Assembly (NCBI GenBank): GCA_037349315.1
Contig: JBAIAC010000035.1
Location: 3,796,501-3,860,500, forward strand
Length of the DNA stretch: 64,000 bases
Source: Chelydra serpentina
Taxonomy: Eukaryota; Chordata; Testudines; Chelydridae
Reading direction: 5' to 3'
Position 1 is the stretch's first letter, and every line of letters begins with the position of its first letter. The translations under genes were made by a program, and so were the position numbers. Under the pieces are notes generated by a model, which worked only from the letters and a program-made list of their open reading frames with translations, was not told where the DNA came from and made no database searches. Shown here piece after piece: positions 34,713 through 45,300 of the stretch.

Positions 34713-35480
34713 TACACTGATCGGCTTTCTTTCTTTATAAAGTGAAGTTAGCGTTTGTGGATGTGCAAGCTGCCAGCCTTACCAAGTGAAACTCTCTGTT
34801 TGATCTAGATCACAGGGCCAGTATGGGAAATGACCATGCATGCTTTATCCCCACAGGTTTGGCACTGTGTCACCTCCCTGACCTGGGAGGAATGGTTAAT
34901 CTCTATGCCAGTTCTGGTTTATGTTCTTAGAAGAGAGTGTACAAACTGCTGCCGGCTGGTTTTATATTCTTTTATTCTATTTGGTCATGTGGACAACTTC
35001 CTACTTAAGGGCTGGACTCTGACCATTCACATCACACAAGGACTTCTTTTCTTGGGTTTCCTGTAATGACCAGTCTTCCAGGAAAAAAATATTTATCCCA
35101 TTTCCAGTTCCTTGAGCCCAGCAACTCAGTTCTGTTTAGGGAGCTTTCATGACTCTCGAGTGAGGTCCTGTCCACAGAGGACTTTCAACTGTGTTCGGCA
35201 ACTAGACTCTTTGGGAAAAAAACTCCAATCCACGGTCTCTCCCTGGCATAGAGTAGCTTTCCAACCAGTGATAAGGTGTAACCCTCTGTCCACCCTGGTC
35301 AGTCAAACTGATTCAGCAACAACTGAGCTATAATTATAACTATGCTTGAGCCTGGTTGTTAAATAAGGTCCAAAAGTGCAGTTTATAGACTGATCAGGAC
35401 TGCAAAGGAGATAGACTAAGCTAATCCCCTCTTGTTCTGAAAAACTTCAGTGTCCATTTGCTGTTCAATTCAAAGTTCAT
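34713..35480. other. unassigned non-coding stretch
   Basis: No gene or repeat recognised; short frames at 34830-35066 and 35112-35333 have no domain. Confidence 0.4.
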
Positions 35481-35482
35481 TA

Positions 35483-35699
35483 CAGGCGAGTCGCATCTTA
35501 GGCGCATTTAACATGTGCAAATTCAGCTTTGCGCAGTTGGCAAAACCAGGAAAAAAAATAAAAAAAAATATTTAAAAATGGCATCGGTACCGCGGGCGAT
35601 TCCGTCCGCCATTCAACTCAATGGCGTTTCACTATACACGGTTTTTGCTTTACGCGCGAACCGCGGAACGGAACCCCCGCGTAAGATGAGACTTGCCTG
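35483..35699. mobile_element. pogo/Tigger-like MITE, CpG-rich, with TA target duplication
   Basis: This 217-bp element has inverted termini CAGGCGAGTCGCATCTTA and, on the other strand, CAGGCAAGTCTCATCTTA, matching at 19 of the first 22 positions. TA lies on both sides (35481-35482 and 35700-35701). The right half (35580-35690) keeps many CpGs (CCGCGGGCG, TTTACGCGCG, CCCCCGCG), so it has had little time to lose them and is probably young. It is non-coding, with an A-rich tract in the middle (35550-35575). Confidence 0.88.
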
Positions 35700-35701
35700 T
35701 A

Positions 35702-36901
35702 ATGTGTTGCCTCTGGGGAATACCAATTTTGTGCCATACTCAGTTGTAGGAAGAGATTTGAATGGTGATGCATGATTCCGTTGAGAATTGTTAGAGAAAT
35801 GATTTTTCCCTAACTCAAACAGCCGAGGCTGATTTCCATTTCTGCTCATACCATGGCGTGCTTATATTTTCCACAGAAAGTCGCCTGAATGCTAGTGTTA
35901 GGCCTTAATTGTACTTGATGGCCAACTCAATCCAAAAGCTAAAGCAGTGTTTTTGAAAAAAAAAATGTGGTGAGGCTAAATCAGTTGGGTGGCAGTCGAA
36001 CAAGTGGGGCCTTGCAGTGCTTCAGATGGCCAAGGAATGAAGACATTTCACGTACTAGAGGGTTCTCTCAAACACACGGGATCTACATTTTAAAGCAAAA
36101 TAAGTTCTTCTGGAAGGCGCCAAACTGATGGCCTTCAACTGAGAAGTGCGCTCGTTATGCAGAGGGGAAGGAGAGCAGGAGCAGTAACCGTGCGGGCTTC
36201 TTGAGAGTGATCACACAAACTGCCTCGACCCTGCACCTGAAAGGATCACCTCTAGAGACTTGTCTACAGTTTTGCCTTCACTGGGCTTTTTTGGCCCCAA
36301 ATTTCCCACCCATGCTACCACCAAGGGTGGCTATGGTGAGAGAGCTAATGTGGGCAAGTCACTGCCAGCTGCTGGCATTTTAACCGCCCTGTCCTCTAAC
36401 CCTGCTCAGTTTTTGCAGCTTTCTTAAAACTGCTGGTGTCTTGCCTATGCAAGCACTCTCCCCATTGCTGCTGCTATGGAGCTGAATTGCTGATAGCAAT
36501 GGTAAGAAATTATAGGGGGGAAATAGCCTAGTGCAGGCAACACTATTACATTGCTGCAACTTGCCCCAGTTTGATTGGACTACCGCAAGCTGGTCACACC
36601 TGCATCCTGTTTTGGGTGCACACATTGCACTCCCTCAGTATTGCTCAACCTGTGGGTGGTTACAACCATCCAACATTCCCAGAACAGTTCCCTGGCAACA
36701 GCAAGAGCATCCGTGTAGTAGACCGTGCTGAGACCGAGCATGGTTAGATGATGGAATGGCAAAAGGGCCAATGCCCTGTCTAGGCTACCTATCAACAGTG
36801 TATTTGTCTCCCATTGCCAGAACAGTGGGAGGCTCACACAACTAAAATGGTTTGCAAAAGTATTTTAAAATGAATACAATTTACGAAAGTCACAATAGCT
36901 A
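35702..36901. other. unassigned non-coding stretch, possible DNA transposon remnant
   Basis: Between about 36260 (TTGTCTACAGTTTTGCC) and 36840 the composition and the TGTCTACA start suggest an old non-autonomous DNA transposon, but I cannot define the other end. Frames on both strands at 36531-36837 have no domain. Confidence 0.35.
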
Positions 36902-37985
36902 GAGCAATCTGACACTGTTAGCAAAGTCCAAAGTCGGTGTTCTTAACCTGTGGCACCAGGACTCCTGGCTCCTGACGTTCCTCACACCACATCCAGTGAC
37001 AGCTGATACGCTTCTCCAGCCATCATGTAGCATTGCCGGCTCAATGTCTCCCCCATCTCTTCCAAATTTGCCTTCCAAGGAGCCACTCAAGTACATGATT
37101 ATATCTTGGCTGGAAGGGGTCCTGATGATTTGCTTCCTGCTGGAGTCATACACAGTACTCACCGTGATGTTCCTCACCATAACGTCCAGGCACATCAAAA
37201 GACAGAATCCGTGAGTGATCTCCCCAGCGTCACACAGATCACCTATTTGAGGGACATTGGCATTGCCCTCCCTGTGAGAGAGGTACCCTAGTTCATTACT
37301 GGCCCTCTAAGGAAGATACATCCACATCTTCAACAACTGGTGGTGTCAACCTTGTTGAGAGGTACCTTTGCCATGTTAGATCCCTTCAGGACAAATGAAA
37401 TATGGGGGATCAGGAAGATATTCAACGTATTGATCTTCGGCCATGGGGCCATCAGTGAGGAGTCGATCTTGGCCACATCCCTTAGGATCTCTGCAATGGT
37501 ATGCTCAGGCATCTGCTGGATACAAAAACCCATGGGTGTGCAGAGATGTTTGTACACTTGCCCATACTCAAGAAAGATGACTTGGATCTTAAATTGTGTC
37601 ACCTGGACTGAGTCCCTTCTACTGCCATCAATATACAGGGATGCACCCTTTCTAGCATTGAAGTGGTGTCCCATCCAGTTGGCAGCCTGGCTGGTGACAT
37701 CAAGCATTTGTTGGAGACTCTCAAGGTTATCTGCGATCAGGACCAGATTATCTGCATCGGCCAAGATATTCACCCTGTTGCTATACAGGTCGAAGCTGCC
37801 ATGGCTGCTGGAAATTGCTCAAATGAGCAGCTCCATGACTAGGTTGAAAACCATGGGGCTGAGAAGACAACCTTGTTTCACACTGCTATGGACAGGAATT
37901 TCTGGGGTCTCCTGATCCGTGGAGTGGATGGTGGTGGTGCAGCCTCTAATGCTCTGAAGAATCTCCATCCCCCGCATACACACCT
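36902..37985 (-). pseudogene. R2/R4-clade non-LTR retrotransposon reverse transcriptase fragment
   Basis: Read on the minus strand from about 37985. An early piece around 37870-37830 reads VKQGCLLSPMVFNLVMELL, which is reverse transcriptase motif 4 (QG-P-SP--FNL). A frame at 37773-37330 follows with NILADADNLVLIADNLESLQ; its DADN replaces the catalytic Y/F-ADD. LDVTSQAANWMG and the thumb-like PWPKINTLNIFLIPHISFVL come next. Further downstream (37198-36899) comes VMVRNITVSTVYDS and DIIMYLSGSLEGKFGRDGGD. The parts lie in several frames with stops, and the restriction-like endonuclease that R2/R4-type elements carry C-terminally is not visible. R2/R4 clade is my best assignment. The plus frame at 37340-37915 is the antisense shadow. 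Confidence 0.8.
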
Positions 37986-39780
37986 ACTGATACACACACG
38001 TACCCTTCTCATGCACCAGACACCCAAATCTGCCCCTTTATTCCAATGACTAAAAACTTAGTATTTTTTTCTATGCAAGCTGACAAAGATTCTTCAGCCA
38101 GTTCTGTGGTCTTGAAATTGGTGAGCCCTGACTGCCAGTGGATATCACTATACATTTTAGATACCTTCAATTATTGCTCTAATATAGCTTTTCTGCACAT
38201 AGAAGTATCGTAGTTTTAAAGTCAGATACTGTGGGTTCCCTTAGGGACAAAAGCAGCATTCAACACTGGAGCGTAGGACAGCTCTCTTTTCTAATGGCAT
38301 CAAATGCCTGTTGTTAGTACAGATGAGCAATTTTTTTCAAACAAATAATTTATTCACAGTTTGGGGTCAACTGAAACAATCCTTGAATTCAGGTAGAGTT
38401 TGGCAAATAGATTTGGCCCCAAAAATGAATGAAAAACAATCACTGAAAAAAAAACCCAAAAAACTTTCTAAACCTGATTCTTAATTCCTCTTTTTCCAGT
38501 GGCTACTGGATATTGCATGTAATTAACTAGCTGCTTACATGAGTGAGCCAGCCCTGCAAATCATCCTAATGTGATAAGCATGCTTACAGAATTCATAATA
38601 ACCAGTCCATATAAAACCCAGCAATGTTGCCAGGGAGCCATTTCTGAACCAAAATAGGTAGCTAAACTGGCTATCTTGCCAGCAACAACACTGATGATTG
38701 ATTTAACTGATTCATTGTTACAATACACAAACTCATACAGGGTAGTTTAAAGTTCTGTGGTCTTCTTGAATGTTTCAGGGATGTCTTTTTGGCAGCTCAC
38801 AGAAAGAATTACAGAACTCAGAGCAATCTGAGAAATAGCAAAACAGTCATGGGATCCAGGTAAAAAAAAATAATCAAATGTATCACGATTATCCCTGCTA
38901 ATGGTTTTCAAACATCACAGGCCTGATGGTTGGCTCCACTAATTCCCCTCTATGCCACTCCAGTGATACAAAAGGGACTTAATGCTTCCTTAAATGGACA
39001 CCTGAAGATTCCCCCAGCATGGGCGAATTCCTGATTAGAGTAGAGTGCCTATGTTAGCTCTGATATCACTCCTATTATACCCCTCATCACTGTAGGGGGT
39101 ATTGAGCACACAATGGGGAATGACCACAGCATGCTACGGTCTAGCAACTTCTTCAAATGTAATAGCCCCTTGGGAGCTGCTTCCAGTCAGCATAGTTTAA
39201 GAGCAGCCCTGGGGCTGCTCTGAATTGCAGTGGGTGGGTGGAGCAACTCCTGGCAGCCCCAGGGATGGGGCTGAGGAAGGGACATGTAGCGGGACAGCGC
39301 CACTGCTCCAGTGCACTTGATTATCTTATGGTATTTGGATGTTAAAATTAATGCCTAAAATATTCTTTATTCACTTTTTTTCTATGAAATCACAATGAAA
39401 GGAGATTTTAGGTCTCTCTTGGAAATGTTTGGCAACAAGGGGAATGAATGGAATGCGAAGAAATCCACATCTGGCTCCCAGTTTGAAGAGGCATGCTCCT
39501 GGAATACAGTAGAGGTCAAACTTTTATCTCAGGGGGCCAGGCAGGCAGAGAAATTTAAGATTTGGTGGTATTTGCATGGATTTGCACCTGTGCTACTCTG
39601 AATGCTACGTGTAACTTTTCAAGAAATATTAACCAAGAATTCATAATATAGGCATAATAGTTCCCATCCATGTCAATACTCAGAGCCTGGTATGCTTACA
39701 ACCATGAGCAGATCCAGCGAAGTCAATGGGCCAAATGCTGAGGGTCTTGTCATACTGAGTAGCATCTTACTCCATTAGCT
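37986..39780. other. unassigned non-coding stretch
   Basis: An AT-rich block at 38320-38475 (AGTACAGATGAGCAATTTTT, TTGGCCCCAAAAATGAATG) resembles the foldback family interior. No gene recognised. Confidence 0.4.
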
Positions 39781-40313
39781 AGGGCTTGTCTGTGTGGAGA
39801 AATTGACCAGAATACCTATGGCAGAATAGTTATCAGTGGTAAATAGGCCCAGTGGTGGGATGTTAGAAGTTACTACCGAGAATTTTTTCCTGGGTGTTTG
39901 GCTGGTGAGACTTGCCCACATGCTCAAGGTTCAGCTGATCGCCATATTGGGGGCCGGGAAGGAATTTTCATCCAGGGCAGATTGGCAGAGGCCCAGGAGG
40001 TTTTTCGCCTTCCTCTGCAGCATGGGGCACGGGTCACTTGCTGGAGGATTCTCTGCATCTTGAAGTCTTTAAACCATGATTTGAGGACTTCAATAGCTGA
40101 GACATAGGTGAGAGGATTATTCCAGGAGTAGGAGGGTGAGATTCTGGGGCCTGCATTGTGCAGGAGGTCAGACTAGATGAACATAATGGTCCCTTCTGAC
40201 CTTAAAGTCTACGAGTCTATGAGTTCCTTGGGTGGACACTTATTCCGGAATAACGATAGTGCTTCAAACTCACACTCTCCCTTATTCCAGAATAACTTCC
40301 CTGTGTAGACAGA
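39781..40313. mobile_element. non-autonomous DNA transposon split by a CR1 tail
   Basis: The left arm (39781-39825) reads GGGCTTGTCTGTGTGGAG, AAATTGACCAGAATACC. The right arm (40224-40313), on the opposite strand, reads GTCTACACAGGGAAGTTATT, CTGGAATAAGG. The two ends are therefore related inverted repeats (GTCTGTGTGGAGAAATTGAC against GTCTACACAGGGAAGTTATT). The TTATTCCGGAATAA and TTATTCCAGAATAA words in the right arm are typical of one turtle hAT-like MITE family. The element must have been present before the CR1 tail at 39826-40223 landed in it. Confidence 0.6.
39826..40223 (+). mobile_element. CR1 LINE 3' UTR (CTATGAG-tail subfamily, copy 2)
   Basis: Near-identical in block order to 14935-15309: GGTGGGATGTTAGAAG, GGGAAGGAATTTTCATCC, GCCTTCCTCTGCAGCATGGG, AGGAGGTCAGACTAGATG, then TGGTCCCTTCTGACCTTAAA and a short repeated tail CTACGAGTCTATGAG. 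It has an extra 20-base block (CATCTTGAAGTCTTTAAACC) that copy 1 lacks. Inserted into the DNA transposon above. Confidence 0.85.
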
Positions 40314-41699
40314 CAGACTATAGACTATAGTTTGATTGACATGGGACTAGCCACTGAGTGCTAGGTTGGAACTTCACAACCTGCCCCGAGCAAGAGACCG
40401 CGTGTAGTTGCATCAACCCATTAGTGAACCAGAGACCCATCTATGACTCAGTCAAAACCCACTCTACCCTGCCTCAGTTTCTCCTTGCTCAGTGCTAGGG
40501 GCGGGGGATAAATTAGTTCACTCCTTTTTATGGAAAAGCTTACAATCCCCACCATGTCTAGTCAGCTGATTTGACTGATGAGTGCGTGGGGCTTGGAGAC
40601 AAGGATCTGCCCATTCCCTCCTTCACTAGCTCACAGGGGGATATATTAAGTGAGCAGCCTGTGCTCTCCCCTGTCTGGCTGGAGCTGCACTCTGAGCTAG
40701 GGGAGTGAGTGTGAGTGGGCTGTAAACCTCCCACAAACACCCTGTAAGGGTTGTAACAGTCTAGCCCATTCCTGGGCAGCCATCATCATTGAAAGATGTC
40801 ACAATTGCAGTGGGTTTCCGGTCGGATGTAGCATGAGTGGAGGGAGTGGGGGACACGGGGGCTTGTTTCATAGGAGCTCTGGGCATTGCCAGAAATACCT
40901 TGGCTTGAAATAAATACATTCATGAATAATTCAATATCTTCGATCTCGCTGCCGGGCCAGAGCCGCTATTTGCCAAGCTCTCCCCTGCTGATAAATGACT
41001 AGAAACTGCCGAGCTGCCGAGCGATATTCAACTGTAAAAGACACTTGGGGGGTTAGCACTAGCCAAATCGATACTGTCATATTTAAACAGCCACTGAAGA
41101 TATTGTTTGATGGAGCAGAGCACCGGTTTGGGAGAAATTACCTGCCTGTTAAAGGTTGGACCGTGTCTCCATTTCAGCTGATGATGTTTCCCCCTGCGCC
41201 ATCCCTCCATGGAGATGAACCATTAGATATTCTGGAGGTGTTTATGGCGCTTTGCAGTGTGAGTAAACAAGGCTGAAATCAGTTACTTAGAAGTTTAGGA
41301 AAGTTTTGGGTGCCAGTTTCCAAGGGAAGATGTGGAAAGGACTCAGGGAGGGCTGAGGTATCCATGACTGTGAGTCCCCTGCTTTGTATCGCCCCTCTTA
41401 AAAGTCTCTAGAATATTAATCTTCCTACCATACCCTCATTTTGCCTTCCTTTCTTCACTTCTACTCCCCTCGGGAACCTGAGTAGTGGCAACTCACCCTG
41501 CAGCTGAGGAAGGCTAGATGCAACTTCCTCCGTACCCCATCAGTTGGATCAGCACATAGATAATTTAGACGGGCCACATCCTGGCTCCTCCATACACCCT
41601 GCAGGGGCACAAAGGGGAGGTGAAGCAGCTGTAGCCGGGTGGTTGGGGATTCCACTTGGATGTTCAGTCTAGTCACCCGAGCTCTACAAAGTCATAGCA
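40314..41699. other. non-coding stretch, candidate conserved element
   Basis: No repeat recognised. The block at 40890-41280 is complex, GC-balanced and keeps CpGs (CTCGCTGCCGGGCCAGAGCC); it might be a conserved non-coding element or an unrecognised exon. The 93-codon plus frame at 40995-41276 has no domain. Undecidable here. Confidence 0.3.
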
Positions 41700-41880
41700 G
41701 AAAGAGACAGGATCTAGAGATGGACAACAAGAATGATTTGAAGCATGAAAAAGACATCTGCACAAAGGAGGACTGAAAAGATGGGGACTGTCTAGAGGGA
41801 AGATGAATGAGGGAGAGATGACAGAAGGGTACAAAATAATGAATGGGTTTGAGATGCTAAATGAAGCATTCCTACATAGC
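41700..41880 (+). mobile_element. CR1 LINE, left half of an interrupted copy
   Basis: GGAGGACTGAAAAGATGGGG, GACTGTCTAGAGGGAAGATG, GAGAGATGACAGAAGGGTAC and AAAATAATGAATGGG correspond to the end of CR1 ORF2 (the [23 protein letters not shown] region in a decayed form). The element resumes at 42470. Confidence 0.6.
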
Positions 41881-41884
41881 TCAG

Positions 41885-42465
41885 CTAGGGTGACATTCAG
41901 GGAACACTGCGATAGCTATTTACTTGGGCTCTGGGGACGGAAGTCATTATTATCTTTGTGGTGGTGAATAGATTTGTTGCGGTTGCTGGTGGTTTGGCTG
42001 TGATTCTGGCTTTGATTAATTGTTTTGCTTAACTTGTGTCAAAGCCACCTGAGTATTAGTTGGACACCTTTTATTTATTTATTTTTGTAGATTTAATTAG
42101 CAGTCTGACTACATAAAAATAAGTACTTAAGGGGGGGAAAGGACCAAATGCCAGTTAGAAATATTATCGGAGAGACGTAGACCCTGATGTCAGAAATCAA
42201 GAGACAGAAACTTGGGTACTTTGGTCACATTCATCATAGAGATGGAAATAAGGTTGAGAAAGTTATTATGGAAACAATGCTGGAGGGTTCATTGCAGTAG
42301 GGGACCGCCAGTGAGGAGATGGACGGATGATGTGCAGCAGATCACTGGAAGATCAGCTGCTAAGTGCTGGAAGTTAGCGATGGATCGTGAAGGTGTCCAG
42401 AAATTCTGCTGTGATGCCACCAATATTCAGACATGAATAAATGGATTTACTTACTTTTATAATAA
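41885..42465 (+). mobile_element. other non-LTR LINE, 3' end, inserted in CR1
   Basis: From about 42190 the sequence reads KLGYFGHIHHRDGNKVEKVI, then after a frameshift near 42295 RPPVRRWTDDVQQITGRS, AAKCWKLAMDREGVQKF. The pattern G-H, then P--RW-DD, then A-DR is the C-terminal end of the endonuclease/reverse transcriptase of several non-LTR LINE clades outside CR1 (RTE- or L2-like; I cannot choose). The stretch ends in an ATAAATGGATTTACTTAC tail. 41885-42190 is unassigned but lies within the same interruption. Confidence 0.6.
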
Positions 42466-42469
42466 AAGG

Positions 42470-42860
42470 ACAGGAAGAAATGTAATGAAACTGAAAGGCA
42501 GCAATACAAAGTGGCCAAAAAGAAGTGGTGTTTTACACAATGCGTCATTAGCCTGTGGAACTCATTGCCACAATGCATCCCAATGCTTAGTAAGATTTAA
42601 AAAATTCATTCTTTAAGTGACTAATTAAAATATCCATAGTTATAAAAATGCATTCCATTTAATATAAGAAATATAACTCCTCATGTTGTCAGGAATAAAT
42701 CAATCTTTAGAAAGTAACTTCCCTATAGGCAGACTATTTTATAATTGTCCACAATGGGATTTCTTGCACCTTCCTTTGAAACATCTAGTATTGGCCACTG
42801 GACTAGATGGACTGCTGGTCTCCTCTGGTAGGGAAATCCCTATGTTATCCCTCCATTCCA
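42470..42860 (+). mobile_element. CR1 LINE 3' half of the interrupted copy
   Basis: GAAACTGAAAGGCAGCAATA, CACAATGCGTCATTAGCCTG, TGGAACTCATTGCCACAATG, then CACCTTCCTTTGAAACATC, TAGTATTGGCCACTGGACTA, GATGGACTGCTGGTCTCC. These are the ORF2 end and 3' UTR blocks of the TTCTTATG-tail CR1 subfamily (compare 26755). The frame at 42683-43123 runs through this tail and is not a gene. Confidence 0.7.
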
Positions 42861-44454
42861 ACAATGAGTATTTGGTGTGTCTCATCATTTCAGGCTATAT
42901 CAAGATGCTTCAAGAACATTTGAGAGGGGAGAGTTCTGATCAAGATATCGTGCTTTCTCATATACGTCCCTGGAAACTCATCAGAGCTCAAGAAATAATT
43001 CCTTTGTCAAATTGTCCTGGCCACAAACAGTTATGGTACGTTCTTATTGCATCTAAAAATGTGTCAAAGATGGCTAGGGAATTTGTAATGGAACAGCAGC
43101 CTCCCTGGATCTGGCTCTTTTAAAGAAGTCATGAGCCATCTCTTCTGCGGCCTTCATACAGTCAAGCTATCAGTGAAGGCAGACGGAGAGTGAGAGAGAC
43201 AGCTCTGCCTTGGGAACGTGTGTGTTGTGGTTAGTCTCTGCATGTGGGAAGATATGATGTGACAGGGTTAGGTATTTGTAAGGAAATGATAAGACAGAGC
43301 CCCTGTAACATACTGCTGTGCTGAAAAGAGTGGCCCAAATACTGTTATAGAACGGTCTTCATGAGAGTCTCTTGCTCCGTAAGCTCACTCCGATGGTTCA
43401 CTTAGCACTCACTAAAACCCACTCCAAAGAGTAATGAGGCATATCCCGTGCTGGGAGAGGAACAGGACTGGAAGTTATAAAAGAACCAGGTCTGTTTGGA
43501 GTCACTTTCACAGTCACTGACTAGAAGAGGAAGGTTAATAGTTTGATTTCCAGAGGTGCAGATAATTAATCTACCACTTCCACTGACTTCACTGGTGTTA
43601 TCAGTGCTGACTGGCCTGAATTCAAACAGCTAGGTGCAGAGCCTGGACTACAACCTACCTTTCTTGATTCCCAGTTCATTGCTGTTTGCATTGTGTGATG
43701 AGGAGGCACGGCATAAACCCAGGTTGAAGATATGAATCTAGGCGCAGTATTATATCCCTTGGTGATAAATAACATTGGTAGTAATATCCAGAGATGTTAA
43801 ATAATGTTGGTTTTATTAGCTGGAGGTGATTCATATATTTATTAGGAATTTTATTTTAAAAAGTCTGTCCCGGGAAATTTCTTCAGCACATCAAAAAAAA
43901 AAACCCCAAAAACAAAAACCCACACCCTGACTTTGACAGGGTTGTAACTTGCACTCAGACTCATTGCCCTTCCGCTGGCTAATTCTCCAACACTGCACTC
44001 TGAGAAGGTGTTGGCTCTGCTTTTCGACCAAATAAATAAATGAATAAGGAAACTCTGAAAGCTTGCATATGGTAGCATCACACTGCTAATAAAAGGTAAT
44101 GCAGTATCCACCTTGTCCGTGTTCTATAACATGATCTTTCATTATTCATAAATAATAACAGAGACAATATAAACCAGTGAAACCATGCAAAACAGGAGAG
44201 GCCAGGCAGCTTTTTATTAAGCACAAAACCTTTTTTCTTCTTCTTTTGTGTGTGTGGGGGGCATGCAGAAGAAATAAAATGCCATCAAAATTCTAATGCT
44301 GGAAAATGTAGCTCCCGTGGTATTGCCCTTCAATAGAACTGGGAGACATAACTCAGTGGCATGTTATGCTGAAGGATTCCAGGGCAGCATTCAATTTCCA
44401 ATTTAAAGAAGCTGCTATTAGTGTTTGGTGTCCCTACAGAAATGGAAACTGAAT
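42861..44454. other. unassigned non-coding stretch
   Basis: A simple A/C-rich tract lies at 43892-43922, and a T-rich/(TG)n tract at 44229-44256. No gene or clear repeat. Confidence 0.4.
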
Positions 44455-44730
44455 CGCAATGGAAGGGCTAGTGGGTGCATCTGCATGGGCTGTGGCAATG
44501 AGCCTCCAAGTCAGCTGACCCTGGCTGGCGGGGCTTGTGCTACCCTGCTTAAAAAATAGCTGTGCAGATGTCGTGGCTTGGTCTGGAGCTAAGGCTCTGA
44601 GGCAGAGCTCCATCCTGATCCACAACTGAAAAGCACTGCCTAGGCAGCTGGTTTTAGCGTAGTAGCACAAGCCTGAGTCTGTTGACCTGGTCTTGGAGGC
44701 TGACTGTCACTGGCTGTGTAGCTGTACCAG
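44455..44730. mobile_element. decayed hAT-like MITE (tentative)
   Basis: CCAAGTCAGCTGACCCTGG, GGGGCTTGTGCTACCC, TTAAAAAATAGCTGTGCAGA and TGTCGTGGCTTGG follow the interior of a common turtle hAT-like MITE. The ends are not clear. Confidence 0.35.
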
Positions 44731-44914
44731 TGAGCTCAGTGGCTCATATACATTTTCTAGAAAGGAAGAAGTGATGACCATTATATAACCAGCCGGTCGA
44801 ACTTTGGTACTGAAGGAAGAGGGAAGTTAAGAGTGGTGGGAAAGGGGAGATAGAAAGCGGACATTGGAGAGCAGAGTAGGAAGTGAGAGGAAGAAGGATC
44901 CAGAACATAGGGCC

Positions 44915-45300
44915 CTAGCCTCAGCTTTATGAGACCCGAGTTGAAGTCCCTGCTCTACCACAAGCGTACTTTGTAACCTTGCGCAAGATACTTGGACTCT
45001 CAGTGCCTCAGTTTCCCCTCTGTACAATGGGGATAATAGTGCTCCCTCACAGGGGTGTTCATAGAATCATAGAATATCAGGGTTGGAAGGGACCTTAGGA
45101 GGTTATCTAGTCCAACCCCCTGCTCAAAGCAGGACCAATCCCCAATTTTTGCCCCAGATCCCTAAATGGCCCCCTCAAGGATTGAATTTACAACCCTGGG
45201 TTTAGCAGGCCAATGCTCAAAACACTGAGCTATCCCTCCCCGCAAGGTGTTAAGGATAAATGCATTAAAGATTGTGCAGCCCTCAGATGCTATAGTCATG
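44915..45300 (+). repeat. MIR SINE split by a turtle SINE
   Basis: The left part (44915-45060) shows MIR in order: GACCCGAGTTGAAGTCCC, TGCTCTACCACAAGCGTACT, TGTAACCTTGCGCAAGATAC, TTGGACTCTCAGTGCCTCAG, TTTCCCCTCTGTACAATGGG, GATAATAGTGCTCCC. The right part (45244-45300) carries on: AGGTGTTAAGGATAAATGC, ATTAAAGATTGTG. The insertion lies in the MIR word GGGTTGTTGTGAGGATTAAAT. MIR dates to early amniotes, so it makes a sensible host for the younger SINE. Confidence 0.8.
45061..45243 (-). mobile_element. turtle tRNA/CR1-tail SINE, complete
   Basis: On the minus strand: GGGGAGGGATAGCTCAGTG (A box region), TTTTGAGCATTGGCCTGC, GGGTTGTAAATTCAATCC (B box, one change), GGGGGCCATTTAGGGATC, then the CR1-like tail ending in GATATTCTATGATTCTAT. 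GGTGTT at 45054-45059 and 45246-45251 marks the target duplication. Both promoter boxes are still recognisable, unlike the copy at 9621. Confidence 0.92.

Noticed and set aside
37340..37915. 191-codon plus-strand open frame as a gene
   Set aside because: It is antisense to the reverse transcriptase fragment, whose motifs read on the minus strand.
14935..40223. CRISPR-like or tandem repeat array from recurring blocks
   Set aside because: The recurring blocks are dispersed CR1 and MITE copies tens of kilobases apart, not regularly spaced repeats with spacers.
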